In this document: piece after piece, positions 59,983 through 64,000 of the stretch
How positions within the stretch are numbered: position 1 is the first letter of the stretch
Layout: each line of letters starts with the position of its first letter
Assembly: GCA_041738715.1 (NCBI GenBank)
Contig: JBGSPI010000090.1
Coordinates: 18,547-82,546 of the forward strand
Source of the DNA: Chamaesiphon sp041738715
GTDB lineage: Bacteria; Cyanobacteriota; Cyanobacteriia; Cyanobacteriales; Chamaesiphonaceae
Direction of reading: 5' to 3'
DNA: 64,000 nt
The notes under the pieces: generated by a model
Databases searched by the model: none
What the model was told of the DNA's origin: nothing
Seen by the model: only the letters and a program-made list of their open reading frames with translations
Position numbers and translations under genes: made by a program

Positions 59983-60929
59983 TAGCAATACGAGCTTCAG
60001 TTAGGACATATAATAGTAGGTGAAGTTAGAGATCGAAATCAGGATGCCAGCACCTTACAGTGAAGATCTTCGTCAAAAAGTAATAGCAGCAATAGATAGA
60101 GGTGAACGCAAGACAGATGTAAGTCGGATGTTTAACATCAGTCGAAATACCCTGGATCTATGGTTGGCGCGTCAAGCGGAAACTGGAAGTTGTAGATCGA
60201 AAGTGATGGTGGCCAAGCCAAAAACAAAGATTAGTGATTGGGAAAGATTTAGAGAATTTGTCAAACAACATGGAGGGAAAACACAAATTGAAATAGCTAA
60301 GTTATGGGGAGAAGGGGTCACACAACAAAACATAAGTGATGCCATGAAGAAAATTAGGGTGAGTCGAAAAAAAAGAGTTATGGATATCGAGAAAGAGATG
60401 AACTCAAACGTCAAGAGTTTCAAGAAAAGTTAAAAGCTAAAGCCAAAGCACAAATTGTCTATATAGATGAGGCAGGGATTGACAATCGAGACGATTATCC
60501 TTACGGATACTGTGAAATTGGAAAGAGATTTGAGGCTTTAAGATCGGGGAGACGAACGGAAAGAGTCAGTTGGATTGCAGCACTTAAAGAGAAAGAAATA
60601 TTTGCACCAATGACATTTACGGGCGCGTGCAATCGAGACTTATTTGAAATGTGGTTAGAAAAATGTCTACTCCCAAAATTAAATCCAGGAGATATCATAG
60701 TTATTGACAATGCTAGCTTTCACAAATCTCAAGCAATCGAGGATTTAATAGCACAATTCGGATGCGATCTGTTGTATCTGCCACCTTACTCTCCTGATTT
60801 TAATCCGATTGAAAATTGGTGGTTTGTACTTAAAAATTGGATGAGACAACGTTGGGATGAGTTTGACAACTTTCATGACTGTGTTGATGCTGCTTTTGCA
60901 GCTTGTCCTAACGTTAGTGCGTAGCACTA
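59983..60929 (+). mobile_element. IS630-type insertion sequence with split transposase frame
   Basis: Imperfect inverted termini: TAGCAATACG...GTTAGGACA at the left (from 59983) and, read in reverse from the right end, TAGTGCTACG...GTTAGGACA (to 60929). TA flanks both sides. The 947-bp element contains one transposase in two overlapping frames. It separates a repeat on the left from the beheaded gene on the right (60930-61141). Confidence 0.75.
60044..60924 (+). CDS. IS630-family transposase, two frames joined by -1 frameshift
   Basis: Frame 1 (60044-60433) starts MPAPYSEDLRQKVIAAIDRG and carries the helix-turn-helix domain (RMFNISRNTLDLWLARQ). After eight A at 60367-60374 a -1 shift leads into KSYGYRERDELKRQEFQEKL and on through the DDE core: YIDEAGID, IVIDNASFHKS and LPPYSPDFNPIENWW, with stop at 60924. 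All three acidic residues are present. A slippery A-run at this point is a common way in which IS630 members make the full protein, so this may be programmed shifting and not decay. The frame ends 5 bp before the element's end. Confidence 0.85.
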
Positions 60930-61141
60930 TAACAGATCGGCGCACGCTCGATTATTTAGCAACTGGATTTAGATTAGCTATCTATCGGGGCGATTTTAAA
61001 TATAACAATCCACAATATGAAAGCCTTAACAAATTTATGAAGGCACTAAATGAAGGAGCCAAATTAGATTCGGCTGCATCCTATGGATTAAATCTGAATT
61101 TAGTAGCTAATTTAGTTAGTTTAGGCACTCCTGTTCAATAA
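60930..61141 (+). pseudogene. 3' part of a gene truncated by the IS630-type element
   Basis: From the IS border a frame reads TDRRTLDYLATGFRLAIYRG and on to VSLGTPVQ, 69 residues, stop TAA at 61139-61141. No start codon belongs to it: the upstream codons lie in the IS terminus. Its stop shares bases with the ATG of the following gene (TAATG), so the two were one coupled unit. I do not recognise the domain. The missing 5' part is not on the left side of the IS. Confidence 0.7.
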
Positions 61142-62283
61142 TGAAACTAACTCATCACCATTCAATCGCTAAATTCACCTATTATTCAATTACTGCTCTG
61201 GGCATAGTTTTTTATCTAGCAGGTAGAGCCGCTGCCGAAGTTTCTCCTCTTAAATCTACTTTCGAGCGACTGACGATTAATTCGATGGCTCCAGCGACGG
61301 AGAAAATGGAAGCTACGATTCCGTCTCAAGCCCAAGCAATGTTTGGTGGGTTGACTAAAGTTTCCTGTCAAATTGGACAATCTCCCGCTACTTGTATGCC
61401 GATGGGGTTTTTAAATACCGCCTTTGGAGTTGGACAATTCACCCCGCAAACAGCCGCTGCTGCTGCCGGAAAGACACCTCTAACAGGGCTAGAAACTCTC
61501 GCCACCGCTACCCCTTGGCTGGGCAAGATTACTGTTAAAGATGCTCTCACAGCTAATCCTGCGCTGGCTGGAATTCTACCTCAATCTGCATTTAGTTCTG
61601 GCGGTATCCGTGGTGGGAAAATACTCAATCCCCATCTTCAAACTACTCTATTTGGCAGCATAGTCGATCTCAAATCGATTCAGCTTAATCGAGTTCCCAG
61701 TCTGGCTAATACGCCGTTCAATAATTTTGCAGGTATTCAAAAGTTAACGGCTGCACAGATTCCAAATATTGGCAAAATTTCCCTCGCTAATATGCCCAGT
61801 ATTACCATCCCTGCGGGTGCGGCGGTGATGAAGATGGATGTAGTCCGTAACAAGGAACGGAATATTCAACACATGGTAATGACTGGCTCGGAGCAACAAC
61901 CAAATGCACCATGTCAAACTAATTGTGACTATATTGAAACCCATCCTTTAATTGGAATGCCTTATTTAAAAGGTGCGAGGATTATTTCTGGCGATAGTCT
62001 GCAAGTGCGCGGTGGTAAAGGATTACTCGCATGGGTAAATGGTGGAAAAGAACCGACTGGTATCCATTTTGCTGGGATGAAGTTTGTCGTTCGCAATGTA
62101 AATGCGAAGAGAGGTACAGCGACAGTCAATCTCAATTTTCGGAGTTGTTTTTACTTATTCGGCGAACATTGTACGCCTTACTTTATCGGCTTTCCACTCT
62201 GGCAATTGAGCGAACGACATAATAGTCTGCCGCTGATTACTACCGATGCAAGTGTGGCGCGGGTGATTCGGCTTGGAAAGTAG
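61141..62283 (+). CDS. Exported hypothetical protein of a conjugation-like locus
   Basis: The 380-residue product has a signal or anchor segment at about 12-32 (YYSITALGIVFYLAGRAAA), then a Gly/Ala/Pro-rich extracytoplasmic region with several Cys pairs (KVSCQIGQSPATCMP; APCQTNCDY; RSCFYLFGEHCTPYF). The end ITTDASVARVIRLGK is compact. I do not recognise a family. It is followed by a TrbL/VirB6-like membrane protein on the same strand and preceded by a truncated coupled gene, so it is probably part of a secretion or conjugation apparatus. Substrate and function open. Confidence 0.7.
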   Translation: MKLTHHHSIAKFTYYSITALGIVFYLAGRAAAEVSPLKSTFERLTINSMAPATEKMEATIPSQAQAMFGGLTKVSCQIGQSPATCMPMGFLNTAFGVGQFTPQTAAAAAGKTPLTGLETLATATPWLGKITVKDALTANPALAGILPQSAFSSGGIRGGKILNPHLQTTLFGSIVDLKSIQLNRVPSLANTPFNNFAGIQKLTAAQIPNIGKISLANMPSITIPAGAAVMKMDVVRNKERNIQHMVMTGSEQQPNAPCQTNCDYIETHPLIGMPYLKGARIISGDSLQVRGGKGLLAWVNGGKEPTGIHFAGMKFVVRNVNAKRGTATVNLNFRSCFYLFGEHCTPYFIGFPLWQLSERHNSLPLITTDASVARVIRLGK

Positions 62284-62435
62284 GGGTGCGCTTCGCGCAG
62301 GGTGTCGGGTGTCGGGTGTAGGTAATTCTCCCTTCCCCTTTACCCCCTACACCCCTTTCCTTTGCCCTTTGCCCTTTCCCTCCGACACCCCACACCCCAC
62401 ACCCCACACCCCACACCCTGCGCGAAGCGCACCCC
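62283..62435. repeat. 153-bp element with 23-bp perfect inverted ends and ACACCCC tandem
   Basis: Ends: GGGGTGCGCTTCGCGCAGGG plus TGT at 62283-62305, and the exact complement at 62413-62435. Between them are (TGTCGGG)-like and CCCTTTGCCCTTT-like runs and tandem heptamers CCCACAC. The whole could fold into one large hairpin. It occupies the gap between the exported protein and the TrbL-like gene; the stop codon of the former touches its left end. Confidence 0.85.
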
Positions 62436-62443
62436 AATTAAAA

Positions 62444-63640
62444 ATGGACATCCTCACAAACCTAACCCTAGCCGCATCATCAGCCAATATCGCTGGTTCG
62501 ACTCAAACGGGTGCAGACTTGGCGCAGCAATTTGCTCAAGATTTTTGGTCGAATATTTTCAAAATGGGGATATTTGGGCGGGTAGCACAGGCATCCTTAT
62601 TAATTGCTGGAGCTGGAGTTATTTACAAAGGTTACTATCTATTCCAGGAGATCGGCAAAAATGTTTTAGATATCGAAAAACTGATTGGTTCTTTGATGTC
62701 AATTATGCTAGTTTTGTTAATGCTAACTAACAGCGGGCAGATTTCGATGTACACGGTGTTAGGATTAAGAAATTATAGTAATAGCGTTAGCGATATTATT
62801 CTCAATGGGATAGCCAGCGATTTTCAAAAGCTACAAACGACGAGGAAGTTTGGAGATAGTGTGGTGGCACAACCACACTTTATTGCCTTTCAAAAACAGT
62901 TGGATACTTGTGCGGCTAAAGCCGAGCCTGACTGTTTTAGGGCGGCAATTTCAATTCTCAGAGGTAAACTCCAAGCAGACAATATTACAGATCCAGTTAT
63001 TCTGGATAAAGTAATCGCGATTCAGGCAGATGCTAATGATGCGGCAACTAAAGCAGCAGGGGGAGATGTGAACGCGAATAAATCATTCATCGAGAAAACC
63101 GGAGATACAATTTCGCTACTGACGAATCCTGGTAATCTTGCCCAGCATCTAATTGAGATTTTATTGACAGGTTTAGCAATTGCTTTTTACGTGGCAATTG
63201 AGTTAACACTATTAGTATTTGGATTTACATTTCCGATTAATGTCGCGCTTTCATTATTCGATCCAGCACCACTGAAAAGTTGGTTCGGTAATTTTTGGAC
63301 GCTGGTAAATGCCAAGCTGTGTTTTTCAATCGTTGTGGGGATTATTGTTTACTTGCAATTATGGGCAGAGACAAAAGATGGTGGAATCGGAATTTTTGTG
63401 ATTGAATTACTGATGGCAATCTTTGCACCCGTGCTGACTTTCTTCTATTGTCAGGGTTCGGCGTTAGCTCTGGCTGGAGCGATGAATTCAATGGCAAGCG
63501 CACCAGTGAGAGGGGCAATGGGGGCAGGAATGAAGGCATTAGGGCAGTTTGGGGGTGGGATGGCAAAAGGAGCAGGCATAGGTGCTAAAGGTGCAGGTAA
63601 GCGGACTGGTGCTGCACTTGCCAGACAATTTAAAAGATAG
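62444..63640 (+). CDS. TrbL/VirB6-like conjugal transfer membrane protein
   Basis: From ATG 62444 (MDILTNLTLAASSANIAGST) the product has 398 residues: an N-terminal exported stretch, helices at about 40-62 and 75-97 (LIGSLMSIMLVLLMLTNSGQ), a soluble loop with two Cys (DTCAAKAEPDCFRAAI), then four or more helices between 220 and 350 (LIEILLTGLAIAFYVAIELT), and a Gly/Ala/Lys-rich tail. The overall plan resembles TrbL/VirB6 channel subunits of type IV secretion. The frame is open to 62273 through the repeat element, which I exclude. Assignment rests on topology, not on a strict motif. Confidence 0.6.
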   Translation: MDILTNLTLAASSANIAGSTQTGADLAQQFAQDFWSNIFKMGIFGRVAQASLLIAGAGVIYKGYYLFQEIGKNVLDIEKLIGSLMSIMLVLLMLTNSGQISMYTVLGLRNYSNSVSDIILNGIASDFQKLQTTRKFGDSVVAQPHFIAFQKQLDTCAAKAEPDCFRAAISILRGKLQADNITDPVILDKVIAIQADANDAATKAAGGDVNANKSFIEKTGDTISLLTNPGNLAQHLIEILLTGLAIAFYVAIELTLLVFGFTFPINVALSLFDPAPLKSWFGNFWTLVNAKLCFSIVVGIIVYLQLWAETKDGGIGIFVIELLMAIFAPVLTFFYCQGSALALAGAMNSMASAPVRGAMGAGMKALGQFGGGMAKGAGIGAKGAGKRTGAALARQFKR

Positions 63641-63686
63641 GTATCGAATTATTTACTACGAATATAAATATTACTGGTAAATCAAA

Positions 63687-63877
63687 TTATGACTCATCTT
63701 GAAGATCGCGTAGCATGGTAACAGAATTTAGTAGTCCCTGATTTGCTAGAGTTTCCAGATAATTGTTGAATGTCTGGGGAGGATTCTTCAGCCTAGATCC
63801 GATCGCTTCAACAGATTGCAAGACTTGTTGAGGATTTTTATCGATGAAATCACTGATAAATACAGCGGTTTGCGGGT
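63687..63877 (-). pseudogene. C-terminal remnant of a PIN-toxin-like gene
   Basis: On the minus strand a frame ends at 63687 with LINPQTAVFISDFIDKNPQQ, then SRLKNPPQTFNNYLETLANQ, GLLNSVTMLRDL. The SLKNPP-x-T-x-x-x-LE-x-L-x-x-x-GL pattern resembles the end of PIN-domain toxins common in cyanobacteria. No N-terminal catalytic part is present; the sequence upstream belongs to a transposase end. So it is a truncated gene. Moderate confidence because only about 65 residues remain. Confidence 0.5.
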
Positions 63878-64000
63878 TTATGAGGGACAATAGCAACAGT
63901 GTGCAAACCAATTACGAAGGTGAACAGGATTGATTAAATCTATCGCTATTGCAATCAAAGCATCCACCATCATAGAGTTGGTAGGTGAAAACTGTCGGAG
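63878..64000 (-). CDS. Transposase, C-terminal end (partial)
   Basis: The window ends within a minus-strand frame whose last 40 residues read LRQFSPTNSMMVDALIAIAI, DLINPVHLRNWFAHCCYCPS and stop TAA at 63878-63880. The INPxHLRNWFxHCxYC ending is typical of IS630-type transposases of cyanobacteria. It would be the third IS630-type gene in the window, and it directly adjoins the broken PIN-like gene. Confidence 0.65.
   Translation of the reverse strand, partial: LRQFSPTNSMMVDALIAIAIDLINPVHLRNWFAHCCYCPS

Noticed and set aside
62273..62443. N-terminal extension of the TrbL-like protein
   Set aside because: These 57 codons translate a low-complexity palindromic repeat; the ATG at 62444 is a better start.

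Overview
The window is chromosomal DNA of a cyanobacterium. Diagnostic genes are psb30/ycf12, a two-domain sucrose-phosphate synthase, the DUF3086 and DUF3119 families, a plant-type 2Fe-2S ferredoxin and rpsB-tsf. The octamer GCGATCGC and its core CGATCG (HIP1-like) recur throughout, inside and outside genes. The flavour resembles Chamaesiphon-type filament-less cyanobacteria, but I cannot fix the genus from sequence alone.

Layout. 1-9.9 kb: end of rpsB, tsf with a strong terminator, an AlkB-like dioxygenase, sucrose-phosphate synthase, a Dps ferritin, an ABC exporter, an orphan NrtA/CmpA-like binding protein, a tRNA-dihydrouridine synthase and the small photosystem II gene psb30. 10-17.6 kb: a Cys-cluster protein, a half-size GDT1-type transporter, a pentapeptide-repeat protein with an unknown partner, radC, ruvB, a phosphohexomutase and a lone tyrosine recombinase. 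17.7-28.5 kb: ferredoxin, trypsin-like protease, an extended SDR protein, an M23 peptidase, moaE, tRNA-Ser, plsY, DUF3086/DUF3119, a VOC protein, fructosamine kinase and an M20 amidohydrolase. 28.7-35.5 kb: an accessory stretch of small hypothetical and membrane genes, including one with an in-frame stop and one cut by an IS630-type element. 35.7-48.7 kb: gamma-glutamylcyclotransferase-like, leuS, a GST, two GT4 glycosyltransferases, tRNA-Gln, a HAD hydrolase, a kinase-like protein, a two-module M16 peptidase and DUF1499. 48.9-52.9 kb: a class II ribonucleotide reductase gene broken into three coding pieces. 53.2-59.1 kb: a PPOX-type flavoprotein, glgB and mutS. 59.3-64 kb: a toxin-antitoxin pair, a frameshifted IS630-type element, remnants of a conjugation-like locus with a TrbL/VirB6-type membrane protein, and at the edge a broken PIN-like gene next to a transposase end.

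The most notable object is nrdJ (48885-52927, minus strand). It carries a 394-residue LAGLIDADG intein and a 284-nt group I intron whose P1, P3-P9 helices can be read from the sequence. The intron splits the catalytic N-P-C-G-E motif between G and E. A further 156-nt non-coding stretch, with a perfect 13-bp hairpin, separates the intein-bearing part from a small middle exon too short for ordinary gene calling. Other well-supported mobile signals are two copies of a MITE with GGCGTTGCTGA terminal repeats, each with its own perfect 8-bp target duplication; a second family of short elements with GTAGGGGCGGGTTT ends; two IS630-type elements; and a local duplication of the plsY 5' end.
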